Notes: generated by a model from the sequence alone, not told the origin. A stretch of DNA of 44,899 bases from Gammaproteobacteria bacterium (GCA_011321815.1 DROS01000101.1:1-44899); one strand, 5' to 3'; positions 17,596 to 26,851 are shown, counted from the stretch's first letter. Numbers and translations: made by a program.

Positions 17596-18216
17596 TCACA
17601 CTTTGGCTCCATCACCATCGGGGGCTTTCTTCCACTCCGGCACCATCACTCCGGCAGAAATAATCATCTTCAAGCCATCATCCACACTCATGTCCAATTC
17701 CACCACATCACTGCGCGGTACCATGATAAAAAAACCGGAGGTGGGATTTGGCGTGGTGGGGATGAACACGTTAATCACCTCCTGCCCCGTCCTGATCTGG
17801 GCTTCACCCTGGTTGGTGCTGGACTGAAAGGCCAAAGTCCACAAGCCCTTGCGCGGATATTCCACCAACAGCACTTTGCGGAAAGACTGCCCGGAGGAAA
17901 ATACGGTTTCCAGAATCTGTTTGACACTGGCATAAATCGTACGTACCAGGGGAATGCGGGCAAGGATGTTTTCCCACACTTCCACCAGTTTGCGGCCAAA
18001 CAGGTTGGCAACAATCACGCCGGTACCCAGCACAATGATCACCGACAGCACTACGCCCAGGCCCGGCACATGAAAACCCAGCAGCGTTTCCGGCCGATAA
18101 GGCTCGGGCAGCCACAGCAGGGTCTGATCCATGACGCCCACCAACAGCTTGACAACCATCACGGTCACCCCCAGGGGCACCCATATCAACAAACCTGCAA
18201 TGAGGTAACGTTTCAT
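17596..18216 (-). CDS. DUF502 membrane protein
   Basis: This encodes 206 residues. Two transmembrane helices are visible: the N-terminal LIAGLLIWVPLGVTVMVVKL and VLSVIIVLGTGVIVANLFG at residues ~55-75. The family signature follows: ENILARIPLVRTIYASVKQI, then GQEVINVFIPTTPNPTSGFF and RSDVVELDMSVDDGLKMIIS. DUF502 proteins are widely conserved in proteobacteria and plants (COV family) and have no settled biochemical role. It starts 13 bases after the FmdB stop and precedes aspS, a recurrent neighbourhood. Confidence 0.93.
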   Translation of the reverse strand: MKRYLIAGLLIWVPLGVTVMVVKLLVGVMDQTLLWLPEPYRPETLLGFHVPGLGVVLSVIIVLGTGVIVANLFGRKLVEVWENILARIPLVRTIYASVKQILETVFSSGQSFRKVLLVEYPRKGLWTLAFQSSTNQGEAQIRTGQEVINVFIPTTPNPTSGFFIMVPRSDVVELDMSVDDGLKMIISAGVMVPEWKKAPDGDGAKV

Positions 18217-18229
18217 CTATGTGTATTAT

Positions 18230-18532
18230 TCAATGACAGCCGCAACCACCGGAGCCACAGCCGCCAGCGGGCTTGGCTTTAGCTTTAGCCGTAGCCGTGC
18301 TATCTCCGGATTTTCCAGCGGATTCATTCTTGGCGACATTTTTTTTATTACCGCCTTTAAAGTCGGTCTCATACCAACCACCGCCTTTAAGACGAAACGC
18401 CGCAGCTGAAACCAGCTTTTTCAATTCCGGTTTATTGCAGACAGGACAATCCACCAAAGGATCATCACTCATTTTCTGAATGGCCTCCTGGCGATGGCCA
18501 CAAGCCTTGCACTCGTATTCGTAAATTGGCAT
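18230..18532 (-). CDS. FmdB-type zinc ribbon protein
   Basis: This encodes 100 residues, start at 18532 (MPIYEYECKACGHRQE), with GAGGAT upstream. A longer in-frame start at 18784 is rejected because the family begins exactly at MPIYEY. Two CxxC knuckles (CKACGH and CPVCNK) form the zinc ribbon, followed by the conserved RLKGGGWYETDFK. The tail is rich in Ala/Lys, then Gly/Cys (GGCGSGGCGCH). The family is assumed to be regulatory or to handle amide/formamide metabolism by its name, but no function is demonstrated. It begins the FmdB-DUF502-aspS run. Confidence 0.94.
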   Translation of the reverse strand: MPIYEYECKACGHRQEAIQKMSDDPLVDCPVCNKPELKKLVSAAAFRLKGGGWYETDFKGGNKKNVAKNESAGKSGDSTATAKAKAKPAGGCGSGGCGCH

Positions 18533-18701
18533 TACTGCATCCTCAAACAGATCGTCAAAAAATATCAGCCTATTATACCTGCCCGTTGGGCCTCGTCGCC
18601 AATCTGCCCACAAATGTGGAATACTGATAAACTGCGCACCGTCGGCCTGTTGCTGCATCACTGGCAAGTAAAACCCAATAATATCAAGCACGAGCGATTC
18701 C

Positions 18702-19130
18702 ATGTCCTCAAAAACCACCTTCAACGGCATCAAGATCACCGCAGAAAACAAATGCGGTTTCTGTGACGGTGCCAAATGCTGCACCTACATCACCGAACAA
18801 CTGGAGACCCCGCGCTCCATGCACGACTTTGACCATCTGTTGTGGCAGATTTCTCACGAAAATATTCGTATCTACAAAGATGATGACGGCTGGTATCTGC
18901 TCGTGGAAAGCACCTGCCTGCACCTGCAAAAAGATGGCCGCTGCGGTATCTACGACGACCGCCCGCACGTCTGCCGCCAGCATGATAACGATTACTGTGA
19001 ATTCGATGCCCCGGCCGAAGAAGGCTTCGACCTGTATTTCCGCGATTTTGATCAGCTTACAAAATACTGCAAAAAACGTTTCAAGGGCTGGAAAAAGCGC
19101 TTTGCCAGATTTGAAAAAGAGTATGAATAA
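18702..19130 (+). CDS. YkgJ-family cysteine-cluster protein
   Basis: This encodes 142 residues with the family pattern of Cys residues: CGFCDGAKCC near residue 18, then CLHLQKDGRCGIYDDRPHVC at ~72-91 and a later YC. These cysteines are thought to bind zinc or an iron-sulfur centre. The C-terminus is Lys/Arg-rich (KKRFKGWKKRFARFEKEYE). No function is established. It diverges from the FmdB gene and converges on the YrfG-type gene with a 22-base gap. Confidence 0.88.
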   Translation: MSSKTTFNGIKITAENKCGFCDGAKCCTYITEQLETPRSMHDFDHLLWQISHENIRIYKDDDGWYLLVESTCLHLQKDGRCGIYDDRPHVCRQHDNDYCEFDAPAEEGFDLYFRDFDQLTKYCKKRFKGWKKRFARFEKEYE

Positions 19131-19152
19131 CCTGAGGGGGTATTAACACCCC

Positions 19153-19851
19153 TCAGCGTTCGACTGCGGGCGGCGGCTGATCAGCAGACGGCATAATATC
19201 GGCAAAACTGCGAATTGCTGCAAATTCGCCCACATCCTTGTCCGGCGCCCGGCTGTCCGGCTGATACACACACAGCAGATTACCCATGCCGTACTCCTGC
19301 GCCGAACGCAGCACTGGCAGGCTGTCATCCACCAGCAGCGTCGCCTCCCGCTTGAATAGCTCCACAGTTTGCAGCCTGTTCCAAAAACCCGGATCTTCCT
19401 TCGGCACGCCTATATCATGAGCGCAAATAATGGCATCCAAGTGCCCGGCCAAACGGGTACGCTCCATTTTCAGCTTGAGGCTCTTCATGTGCGCGTTGGT
19501 CACCAGCACCACGCGGCGGCCACTGGCGCGCACCACATCGAGAAAAGTCACCACATTGGGATGCACAGCGATAAGGTGATCCACTTCTTCCTTGAGTGCC
19601 GCCACATCCATATCCAGTTTGGCGGACCAATAATCGAGACAATACCAGTCCATGGTGCCGGCCACCGCACGGTAGAGTCGTAATAATTCGCTGCGAGCCT
19701 CCTCCAGTGGCACTTCCCGCTCCTCAGCATAACGACGAGGCATGTGCTCCAACCAGAAATGGTTATCAAAATGCAGGTCCAGCAGCGTGCCGTCCATGTC
19801 CAGCAGCACGGTGCGAATATCGCTCCATTGGATCAAGGCCGTCTCTCCCAC
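19153..19851 (-). CDS. yrfG: HAD-family GMP/IMP nucleotidase (YrfG-like)
   Basis: This encodes 232 residues from a GTG start at 19851. Motif I is LLDMDGTLLDLHFDN, motif II is VLVTNAH, and the motif III/IV region has GVPKEDPGFW and LLVDDSLPVL. WYCLDYWSAKL in the cap matches E. coli YrfG, which removes phosphate from purine 5'-nucleotides. The C-terminal PPPAVER tail extends beyond E. coli. An alternative TTG start a few codons in would also fit. It is transcribed toward the YkgJ gene, and is divergent from the cyclic-nucleotide-binding gene. Confidence 0.88.
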   Translation of the reverse strand: MGETALIQWSDIRTVLLDMDGTLLDLHFDNHFWLEHMPRRYAEEREVPLEEARSELLRLYRAVAGTMDWYCLDYWSAKLDMDVAALKEEVDHLIAVHPNVVTFLDVVRASGRRVVLVTNAHMKSLKLKMERTRLAGHLDAIICAHDIGVPKEDPGFWNRLQTVELFKREATLLVDDSLPVLRSAQEYGMGNLLCVYQPDSRAPDKDVGEFAAIRSFADIMPSADQPPPAVER

Positions 19852-20027
19852 AGTCTGTTACTCCTATAACGCATGTCATTCTTACATTCCCCATACAAAG
19901 TGTACATGAACTTGGGGGCTAAATACGATGCCAGTCCATTTTGGACTAAACCCTGACCGCATAAATGCCGACGTTACAGTATCAGCCCCTTTTCCGCAGC
20001 CGGAAACCCACGAAAACAGACTGTATT

Positions 20028-20495
20028 ATGCCAACGGAAAACGACAATATTTCGGCTATTCTGCAAAAACTGCCGGTATTTGCCGGACTGACAGCCGACG
20101 AATACAGCCATATCCAGAAAATCTGCCAGCCCGCCCGCTTTGATGACGGCGAAACCCTGTTTGTAGAGGGCGACAGCAGCCCCTGCATGTATGTGCTGTT
20201 GTCCGGTGATGTGCAACTGCGCACCCACAATCAGGGGCCAATTCACTCACTGAACCCTGGTGAATTATTTGGTGAAATCGGCTTTATCAGTCAGCAAAAC
20301 CGCACTGCCACCGCCATTGCACGCGCACCGGCCGTACTATTACAAATCAACTACGATGTTTTTCAGGATCTGGTGCTGCACGAACCACGCATCAGTTTTA
20401 CCATCATGCGCAACATTATCATGAATCTTTCCAACCACATCACACGCATGAACAAAGGTAACGTACTGGACTTTATTTCCATGGACAACCCTTGA
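20028..20495 (+). CDS. Cyclic nucleotide-binding domain protein
   Basis: This encodes 155 residues; start at 20028 (MPTENDNISAILQKLPVFAG). A longer in-frame start at 19965 adds an unlikely leader. A single cNMP-binding beta-roll runs from ~15 to 130, with DDGETLFVEGDSSPCMYVLL and the phosphate-binding cassette GELFGEIGFISQQNRTATAI. The C-terminus is helical (IMRNIIMNLSNHITRMNK) and there is no DNA-binding helix-turn-helix, so it is not a CRP-type regulator but probably a stand-alone sensor. Its stop abuts the stop of the convergent protease gene (20495/20496). Confidence 0.85.
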   Translation: MPTENDNISAILQKLPVFAGLTADEYSHIQKICQPARFDDGETLFVEGDSSPCMYVLLSGDVQLRTHNQGPIHSLNPGELFGEIGFISQQNRTATAIARAPAVLLQINYDVFQDLVLHEPRISFTIMRNIIMNLSNHITRMNKGNVLDFISMDNP

Positions 20496-21014
20496 TTAGT
20501 TTTGTGTCGCCACCAGCTGCTCATCGGCGATTTTCGACACCACTGGCAGACAACTGGAGAGAACCAGTTGTGGTGGTTCAAAAGAAAAAGTGAAGTTACC
20601 GGCCTTGCGTAACCCGCTAAGCCCCAAAATGTGCCGTGTGCGACCGGGAAATACAGCGGCCTCTACATCATGCAGCTCACACTCATCACCCAGGCGAATA
20701 ACATCAATACGATACACTGCAACCTGCTTACGCTGGCCATTGGCAAGAATACCTGTGAGATCTTTGACAAAACTGGCCCGACCCTGCGTCTGTAATATTG
20801 CCAGACTGTGCTCGTCAATGGTGTTGTAGCTGGAACCTGTATCCACGAGGAAATCGACCACACCAACCCCGACAATCTGGCCCCGCACATAAAAAGTCCT
20901 GGCGGCCTTTTCCACCATGGGCACAACATACCCCGGTGATGCAGCCAGGGCGCCGGAGATTCCGCCCGCGCCAAACAACAATAGCCCGCAGAGCAGTTGT
21001 TTCGTAGAACCCAC
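20496..21014 (-). CDS. Exported retropepsin-like aspartic protease
   Basis: This encodes 172 residues. A signal peptide (KQLLCGLLLFGAGGISGALA) precedes a single clan AA aspartic protease domain with the catalytic motif VDFLVDTGSSYNTID (Asp about residue 57) and a downstream hydrophobic-hydrophobic-Gly element (ILGLSGLRKAG). Single-domain enzymes of this kind must dimerise as retroviral proteases do. Similar periplasmic or membrane-anchored bacterial proteins (TIGR02281-like) exist, with substrates unknown. It converges tail to tail with the cyclic-nucleotide-binding gene with no gap. Confidence 0.83.
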   Translation of the reverse strand: MGSTKQLLCGLLLFGAGGISGALAASPGYVVPMVEKAARTFYVRGQIVGVGVVDFLVDTGSSYNTIDEHSLAILQTQGRASFVKDLTGILANGQRKQVAVYRIDVIRLGDECELHDVEAAVFPGRTRHILGLSGLRKAGNFTFSFEPPQLVLSSCLPVVSKIADEQLVATQN

Positions 21015-21276
21015 CCGTCACACCCCGTTTTGTTGCATACCACCGCAAGCAAAAAGCGGTGACTCTTACCACAATCATAACGACCTGTTCTGCGTAAATC
21101 TGAAGGAACAGGTTTCATCGTAAGAGCATGTGCAAGAAACACAATATACCCGCAACATTGGAGGTTTGGGTTTGAAGGCTACAGTAAACAGCCACAGGTC
21201 AATTACCGGGATAGCAATCAAGGAACAGGCACAGAATAATCTGAACCGTTATTTCCCGCACGCTCTCCGACGAGAG

Positions 21277-23541
21277 CTACCGCCCTGCCCGTACCAATCC
21301 ACCCAGCCCTGCATCCTCCAGCGCTGCATTAAGAAAATGACGCACCAGGTGCGCATACTCAAAGGTCAGCGCTTCTTTTAATAACATACGTGCTTTACGC
21401 TGGGTGAACGTACGAATCACCCATTTAACCCGCGGCAGATTGGCAGCACTCATGCTGAGGTTATCAACCCCCATGCCTAACAACAAAATCGCGGCTGCGG
21501 GATCACCAGCCATTTCACCACAAACACCTATCGGGGTTTTTTCATCTTTTGCGCCATCGACAATTTGCTGTAAGGCACGCAGCACGGCGGGGTGCAATGA
21601 GTCGTACAAATCGGCCACACGGGCATTATTACGATCCACAGCCAACAGGTATTGGGTCAGGTCGTTGGTGCCCACGGAAATAAAATTAACCCGCCGCGCC
21701 AGCTCGCGCACTTGGTACACTGCCGACGGTATCTCAATCATGACACCAACATGTGGCATGCTGATACTCACACCGGAATCAATCAGTTCGTAATGGGCGC
21801 GACGCAGCAGAGCCAGGGCATCATCCACTTCGGCAACACTGTTGATCATGGGAAATAACAAATTCATGTTACTCAAACCCGCGCTGGCGCGCAGCATGGC
21901 GCGCAATTGCACCAGAAAAATTTCCGGGTGGTCAAGACTGATGCGGATACCACGCCAACCCAGAAACGGGTTGTCTTCTTCGATGGGAAAATAAGGCAAC
22001 ATTTTATCACCACCAATATCCAGGGTGCGCAATGTCACCGGTGCAGGTGAAAATGATTTCAGCACTTGCCGGTAAATTTTGCATTGTTCATCTTCACCAG
22101 GAAAACGGTCACGCACCATAAACGGAAATTCAGTACGGTACAGCCCAAGGCCTTCCGCACCACTTTTCAACGAAGGTGTTATATCCGCCAACAGGCCGCT
22201 ATTGATGTACAGCGGAATGCCTACGTTATCAGGGGTGATGGCTGGTTTTTCACGCAATTCCCGCAGTTCTTTTGAAAGCTCCGCCTCTTCGCGCAACAGG
22301 TGTTTGAATTCATCCCGCACCGTAGGCGGCGGGTTGATAAAAATACGCCCGGTGTAACCATCCACAATAATACTTCGCCCGTCGATATGACTCACCGGCA
22401 ACTCGTCCACACCCATAACTGCCGATATCCCCATGGCTCGCGCCAATATTGCCACATGCGAAGTTTGTGAACCTCGCCGGGATACAACACCTGCCAAGCG
22501 TTTAACCGGTACTTCGGCCAACATGGATGCCGTAATTTCATCGCCCACCAATACCGTGCGGATTGGAAATTTTTTCGGTTTTGGCGGCTCCTGGGAACGC
22601 AGCTTTTCCAGAATGCGCCGTCCCAGGTCACGCACATCCTCTGCGCGTTCACGCAGGTAATCATCCTCCATGGCATCAAAGGCACTCATATGTTCGGCAA
22701 TGGTTTCGCGCAAGGCGCCGGCAGCCCAATTGCCTTGTTTTATACGGCGAACCACTTCACCGGAAATACCATCGCCTTCCAGCATCAATAAATAGGCATC
22801 AAACAATGCGCGCTCTTCAGCAGGTAATATTTCCGTCATACGCTTCAACATGGACTGGATGTCCTTGCGCACATCTTTGACGGCCTTCTTGAACAAACTG
22901 ACTTCGGCTTTCACATCCCCCGCCACACGGTCGGGGATCACTTCCAGATTTGTCGCCGTAAAATTGACCACGGCCGTTCCAATTGCCACGCCAGGTGCGC
23001 CGGGCTGCCCTTGCAGCGGCGCGGCACCTCGCGCCTTGGAATGCAGGCCATCAATACCCCCACTGGCTTCAGCGTGAGCAATAGCGCCGGCCAACTGCGC
23101 CGCGATAGTCACCAGAAAGGTCACCTTGTCTTCACTGAAATGTCGTTTGCTATGGCGTTGTACTACAAGCACACCCTGTAACTCGCGATGGTGAATAATC
23201 GGCACACCCAAAAAGGCGTGGTAACGCTCTTCACCGGACTCGGGAAAATATTGATAACGTGGATGCATGGGGGCATCATCAAGATTCACTGGCTCTTCCC
23301 GCTCACCCACCAGGCCAATGAGCCCTTGGTCTTTTTTCAAGCGCACCATGCCCACGGCTTCATCATTCAAGCCATCGGTGGCCATCAACACATTTTCGCC
23401 CTGCACTTTGTCTGTCATGTATACCGAGCATACGTCGACATCCATGGCTTTTTTAACGCGCAGCACGATAACTTCCAGTGCCTGATCCAGGTCTTTGGCG
23501 ACAGTGACTTCCTGGATAATGCGCCGTAACGTACTCAGCAT
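21277..23541 (-). CDS. ptsP: PtsP, GAF-domain PEP-protein phosphotransferase (EI-Ntr)
   Basis: PtsP is the enzyme I of the nitrogen PTS; it autophosphorylates from PEP and passes phosphate to NPr and IIA-Ntr. The product has 754 residues. An N-terminal GAF domain spans ~1-160 (MLSTLRRIIQEVTVAKDLDQ). The HPr-binding helical part and the phospho-His domain follow, with the active-site His in GSQTSHVAILARAMGISAVM (~residue 355). The PEP-binding TIM barrel spans ~450-750, with YRTEFPFM, FVxVGTNDLTQY-type ISVGTNDLTQYLLAVDR and the catalytic Cys in GVCGEMAGDP. It is 94 bases downstream of rppH, the classical rppH-ptsP pair. Glutamine and alpha-ketoglutarate sensing by GAF is known in E. coli; not testable here. 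Confidence 0.96.
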   Translation of the reverse strand: MLSTLRRIIQEVTVAKDLDQALEVIVLRVKKAMDVDVCSVYMTDKVQGENVLMATDGLNDEAVGMVRLKKDQGLIGLVGEREEPVNLDDAPMHPRYQYFPESGEERYHAFLGVPIIHHRELQGVLVVQRHSKRHFSEDKVTFLVTIAAQLAGAIAHAEASGGIDGLHSKARGAAPLQGQPGAPGVAIGTAVVNFTATNLEVIPDRVAGDVKAEVSLFKKAVKDVRKDIQSMLKRMTEILPAEERALFDAYLLMLEGDGISGEVVRRIKQGNWAAGALRETIAEHMSAFDAMEDDYLRERAEDVRDLGRRILEKLRSQEPPKPKKFPIRTVLVGDEITASMLAEVPVKRLAGVVSRRGSQTSHVAILARAMGISAVMGVDELPVSHIDGRSIIVDGYTGRIFINPPPTVRDEFKHLLREEAELSKELRELREKPAITPDNVGIPLYINSGLLADITPSLKSGAEGLGLYRTEFPFMVRDRFPGEDEQCKIYRQVLKSFSPAPVTLRTLDIGGDKMLPYFPIEEDNPFLGWRGIRISLDHPEIFLVQLRAMLRASAGLSNMNLLFPMINSVAEVDDALALLRRAHYELIDSGVSISMPHVGVMIEIPSAVYQVRELARRVNFISVGTNDLTQYLLAVDRNNARVADLYDSLHPAVLRALQQIVDGAKDEKTPIGVCGEMAGDPAAAILLLGMGVDNLSMSAANLPRVKWVIRTFTQRKARMLLKEALTFEYAHLVRHFLNAALEDAGLGGLVRAGR

Positions 23542-23635
23542 AATGGACCCTCGAAGAATGCTATTTCAGGTTAAACAAAATAAGCTGATCGGCCTGCAAA
23601 GGGATGCAATGCCAAGAGGAATATGTCAACAGACG

Positions 23636-24166
23636 CTAATGTTCAATTGCTCCGGGTATTTTTTTTAATGTCCGCTGCACGGTATTCCGCTTTAAGGACA
23701 AAAGAAAAGGCTCAAGCTCTTTCAATGCTTCGCGATAAACATCACGTTTGAATGACACCACTTCCTCCAGCGGAAGCCAATAATCCACCCAACGCCAGCC
23801 ATCAAACTCCGGCTGCTCACCAACATCCAGTCGCACATCGTCATCCTTGCCGGTGAGGCGTAACAGATACCACATTTGTTTTTGACCGATACACAACGGC
23901 TTGCTGCCGTGGCGTAAAAATCGTTTTGGCAAATCATAGCGCAGCCACTTCCGGGTCGAACCCACCAGCTCAACATGCTCAGACGTCAGCCCCACTTCTT
24001 CGCGCAATTCACGGAACAGCGCCTCCTTGCGTGTTTCGTTGGCTTTGATCCCTCCCTGCGGAAACTGCCAGGCATCCTGCCCAATGCGCCGCGCCCACAG
24101 CAAACGGCCCTGCGCATTGCACAGGATAATACCCACATTTGCCCGGTAACCTTCAGAATCAATCAT
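23636..24166 (-). CDS. rppH: RNA pyrophosphohydrolase RppH
   Basis: RppH removes pyrophosphate from 5'-triphosphorylated mRNA, starting 5'-end-dependent decay. The 176-residue product begins [20 protein letters not shown], as in other gammaproteobacteria, and has a full Nudix box ([23 protein letters not shown], around residues 38-60). Additional family markers are [13 protein letters not shown] and [10 protein letters not shown]. It heads the rppH-ptsP unit. Confidence 0.97.
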   Translation of the reverse strand: MIDSEGYRANVGIILCNAQGRLLWARRIGQDAWQFPQGGIKANETRKEALFRELREEVGLTSEHVELVGSTRKWLRYDLPKRFLRHGSKPLCIGQKQMWYLLRLTGKDDDVRLDVGEQPEFDGWRWVDYWLPLEEVVSFKRDVYREALKELEPFLLSLKRNTVQRTLKKIPGAIEH

Positions 24167-24316
24167 CGGCCAATCAACAACTTAAGTTCGAAACAGACTT
24201 GATTGTTCCACATCCTCCACTTGCCGCGCAAGCGGTGTGAGTTTCCCGCCGTGACGCGCATTCGTTATTATGGCACCCCGTTACAACACACACGCTCAAT
24301 CAGGGAGATTCACACC

Positions 24317-24997
24317 ATGAGCCTGGCTATTTTTGACCTGGACAATACTCTGCTGGGGGATGACAGTGACTACCTTTGGGGCCAGTTTCTGGTGCAACAA
24401 GGGCTGGTAGATGGCGGATTTTACACCCGTGAGAACCAGCGCTTTTATAAAGACTACCAAACAGGCAGACTCGACATTCTCGAATTTCTGGCCTTTAGTC
24501 TGAAACCGCTCAGCGAGCATCCCCGTGAAAAACTCAATGCCCTGCACCGGCAGTTTATGCAGGAAATAATCGCCCCGGTGATGTTGCCCGCCGCCCGTTT
24601 ACTGCTGGAAAAACACCGCGTCCAGGGCGATATTTTGCTGATTATCACGGCCACCAACAGCTTCATCACCGGCCCCATTGCCGCAGCATTGGGTGTGGAA
24701 AACCTGCTGGCCACAGAACCGGAGATTGTGGATGACCACTACACCGGGCGGGTCAGCGGCATTCCCTGTTTTCAGACAGGCAAAGTGGAACGACTGAAAA
24801 CCTGGCTGCGCCACAATCAGCAAAATCTGGCCGATAGCTGGTTTTACAGCGACTCGCATAATGATTTACCGCTGTTGGAGCTGGTCACACATCCTGTCGC
24901 CGTGGACCCGGACGAAACGTTGGCAGACCACGCCAACGCCAAGGGCTGGCCGATTATCAGTTTGCGGGGCGACATTCCTGCCCCCATTGAAATATGA
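24317..24997 (+). CDS. HAD-IB phosphatase (SerB-like hydrolase)
   Basis: This encodes 226 residues from 24317 (MSLAIFDLDNTLLGDDSDYL), preceded by CAGGGAG; a longer in-frame start at 24203 is not supported. Motif I is FDLDNTLL with catalytic Asp9 and Asp11, motif II is LLIITATNSFITGP, the Lys is near GKVERLKTW, and motif III is YSDSHNDLPLL. This matches the HAD-SF-IB group (CicA/SerB-like) which hydrolyses small phosphomonoesters; the substrate is unknown. It stands ahead of btuCD separated by a palindromic repeat, and so probably is not part of that operon. It diverges from rppH. Confidence 0.88.
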   Translation: MSLAIFDLDNTLLGDDSDYLWGQFLVQQGLVDGGFYTRENQRFYKDYQTGRLDILEFLAFSLKPLSEHPREKLNALHRQFMQEIIAPVMLPAARLLLEKHRVQGDILLIITATNSFITGPIAAALGVENLLATEPEIVDDHYTGRVSGIPCFQTGKVERLKTWLRHNQQNLADSWFYSDSHNDLPLLELVTHPVAVDPDETLADHANAKGWPIISLRGDIPAPIEI

Positions 24998-25007
24998 GTA
25001 CCGAAGA

Positions 25008-25081
25008 TTGGGGTGAGGCACGAACCCCCACAGCAGAGGTGCGTTTGACTCCGGATTGTTGGGGTTCGTACCTCACCCCAA
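25008..25081. repeat. Palindromic (REP-like) element between HAD gene and btuC
   Basis: A 21-bp arm (25008-25028, starting TTGGGGTGAGG) and its inverted copy (25061-25081, ending CCTCACCCCAA) match at 20 of 21 positions around a 32-base loop. It begins 10 bases after the HAD stop and ends 13 bases before btuC. The flanking CCTACG after the right arm recalls dispersed repeats in other gammaproteobacterial genomes. It would fold as a strong hairpin in RNA from either strand and may attenuate or separate transcription. Confidence 0.85.
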
Positions 25082-25094
25082 CCTACGTGTTGAA

Positions 25095-26057
25095 ATGAAT
25101 CCCCGACTCATCCTCCCCCTGCTGATCCTGCTCACCCCTCTGAGCCTGCTGCTGGCGCTATCCATCGGCAGTGTATCTGTGGAGCTGGGTGCGCTCATCA
25201 ACGGTAGCGATGCACTGGGCCGCAGCCTGATTGTGGAACTGCGCCTGCCTCGCGCGCTCTCCGCCTTCGTCGTGGGCGGCCTGCTGGCACTGGCGGGCGC
25301 ATTGATGCAAGTGCTGTTACGCAATCCGCTGGCCGATCCATACATCCTCGGCATTTCCGGCGGCGCAGCGGTGGGCGCACTGTTATCCATGCTACTGGGG
25401 CTTGGCGTCGGCTGGACTACCGGCAATGCTTTTGTGGGTGCCCTGCTGTCCATGTTGCTGGTATTCAGCCTGGCCCACCGCCATGGCAACTGGAGCGCCA
25501 TGCGCCTGCTGCTCACCGGAGTGGTGGTGGCCGCAGGCTGGGGAGCGGTCATCAGTTTTATTCTCGCCATTTCCCCGGAACGCGGTCTGCACGGTATGTT
25601 GTTCTGGCTCATGGGCGATCTCAGCCACGCCCCACCACCGCTATGGGGACTGATCATCATCAGCGCGGGCCTGCTCTTCTGCCTGCCCTTTGCCCGCGAT
25701 CTCAACATACTGGCGCGCGGCGAACTGACCGCTGCTGCGCTGGGCGTTTCGGTGCAACGCCTACGCCTGACGCTTTATGTCGTGGCCAGCCTGCTCACCG
25801 CCACGGCGGTCGTTATTGCGGGCAGTGTCGGCTTTGTGGGATTGGTGATCCCTCACTTATTGCGCTTGTTGGGCCTCAGCGACCACCGTCGTCTGCTGCC
25901 CGCCGCAGTGCTGGCCGGTGGCTGCCTGCTGGTGTTGGCCGACACCGTGGCGCGCAGTGCGCTGGCTCCGCAGCAATTGCCAGTGGGGGTAATCACCGCC
26001 CTGCTGGGTGTGCCGGTATTTCTGTATTTATTGCACCAGCGGGGAAACCATCCATGA
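25095..26057 (+). CDS. btuC: Vitamin B12 ABC transporter permease BtuC
   Basis: This encodes 320 residues of a FecCD/BtuC-type permease with about ten transmembrane helices. The start at 25095 (MNPRLILPLLILLTPLSLLL) opens the first helix; a longer in-frame start at 25056 reads into the palindromic repeat. The family motif RLPRALSAFVVGGLLALAGA LMQVLLRNPLADPYILGISG spans ~50-90. The C-terminal half holds the BtuD-coupling region (ARGELTAAALGV) and GLVIPHLLRLLGLSDHRRLL. The substrate is assigned from the adjacent B12 genes and riboswitch; FecCD permeases for siderophores are similar. It overlaps btuD by four bases (ATGA). Confidence 0.88.
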   Translation: MNPRLILPLLILLTPLSLLLALSIGSVSVELGALINGSDALGRSLIVELRLPRALSAFVVGGLLALAGALMQVLLRNPLADPYILGISGGAAVGALLSMLLGLGVGWTTGNAFVGALLSMLLVFSLAHRHGNWSAMRLLLTGVVVAAGWGAVISFILAISPERGLHGMLFWLMGDLSHAPPPLWGLIIISAGLLFCLPFARDLNILARGELTAAALGVSVQRLRLTLYVVASLLTATAVVIAGSVGFVGLVIPHLLRLLGLSDHRRLLPAAVLAGGCLLVLADTVARSALAPQQLPVGVITALLGVPVFLYLLHQRGNHP

Positions 26058-26833
26058 GCCAGGCCCTTTTGCAAACAAAGGCATTGACCGTGGAAATTGG
26101 TGGAAAAACGGTGTGCCGGCAATGGGATGTGAGCATCAACATCGGCCAGCGCTGGGGCTTGCTGGGCATCAATGGTAGCGGTAAAACCACGCTGCTGCAC
26201 ACCTTGGCGGGGCTGCGCGAACCGGCACAGGGGGAAATCAGGCTGGGTGAAACATTGCTCACCGAACTGCCACGCCGCACCATCGCGCAAAAAATTGGCG
26301 TGTTATTACAGGCCGATGACGACGCTTTTCCCGGTACAGTGATGGAAACCACGCTCAGTGGCCGCCACCCCTGGCTAGGCCAATGGCAATGGGAGGGCGA
26401 AAATGACCGAATGCTGGCACTGGCCGCACTCAATGACGTGGGGCTGAATGGTGTTGAACAACGACAAGTCACCACCCTCTCCGGCGGTGAGCGCCGCCGT
26501 CTGGCGCTAGCCACCCTGCTCACCCAGAACCCGCAACTGTTCCTGCTGGACGAACCCACCAACCACCTCGACCCTCATCACCAGATCAGCCTGCTGGACC
26601 AGCTGAGTCAGCGCGTGGCTGATGCAACAACCGAACGGGCATCACTGATGATTCTGCACGACATCAACCTGGCCACACGCTTTTGCAGCCACCTGATCCT
26701 GTTATTCGGCCAAGGAGAAGTGCTGTGCGGGCCCGCAAAAGATATCCTGACCACCGCAATACTCACGCGCCTCTACGGGCACCCGGTAATTGCCGTGGAA
26801 GGGCCAAATGGGCCGGTGTTTTTACCGGGATGA
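26054..26833 (+). CDS. btuD: Vitamin B12 ABC transporter ATPase BtuD
   Basis: This encodes 259 residues from 26054 (MSQALLQTKALTVEIGGKTV). ABC motifs in order: Walker A GINGSGKT (~38), Q-loop LLQADDDAF, signature LSGGERRRLALA (~145), Walker B LFLLDEPTNHLDPHH, and switch His in LMILHDINLATRF. With BtuC it forms the inner-membrane B12 importer fed by BtuF, which is encoded 3 kb downstream. The start overlaps the btuC stop (ATGA). Substrate assignment rests on context. It converges on the ParA gene. Confidence 0.88.
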   Translation: MSQALLQTKALTVEIGGKTVCRQWDVSINIGQRWGLLGINGSGKTTLLHTLAGLREPAQGEIRLGETLLTELPRRTIAQKIGVLLQADDDAFPGTVMETTLSGRHPWLGQWQWEGENDRMLALAALNDVGLNGVEQRQVTTLSGGERRRLALATLLTQNPQLFLLDEPTNHLDPHHQISLLDQLSQRVADATTERASLMILHDINLATRFCSHLILLFGQGEVLCGPAKDILTTAILTRLYGHPVIAVEGPNGPVFLPG

Positions 26834-26851
26834 ATATTGCGGAATGACGAA

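Noticed and set aside
25643-26053. In-frame N-terminal extension of btuD
   Set aside because: It would overlap most of btuC in another frame; the ATGA overlap at 26054 and the family start make the short form certain.
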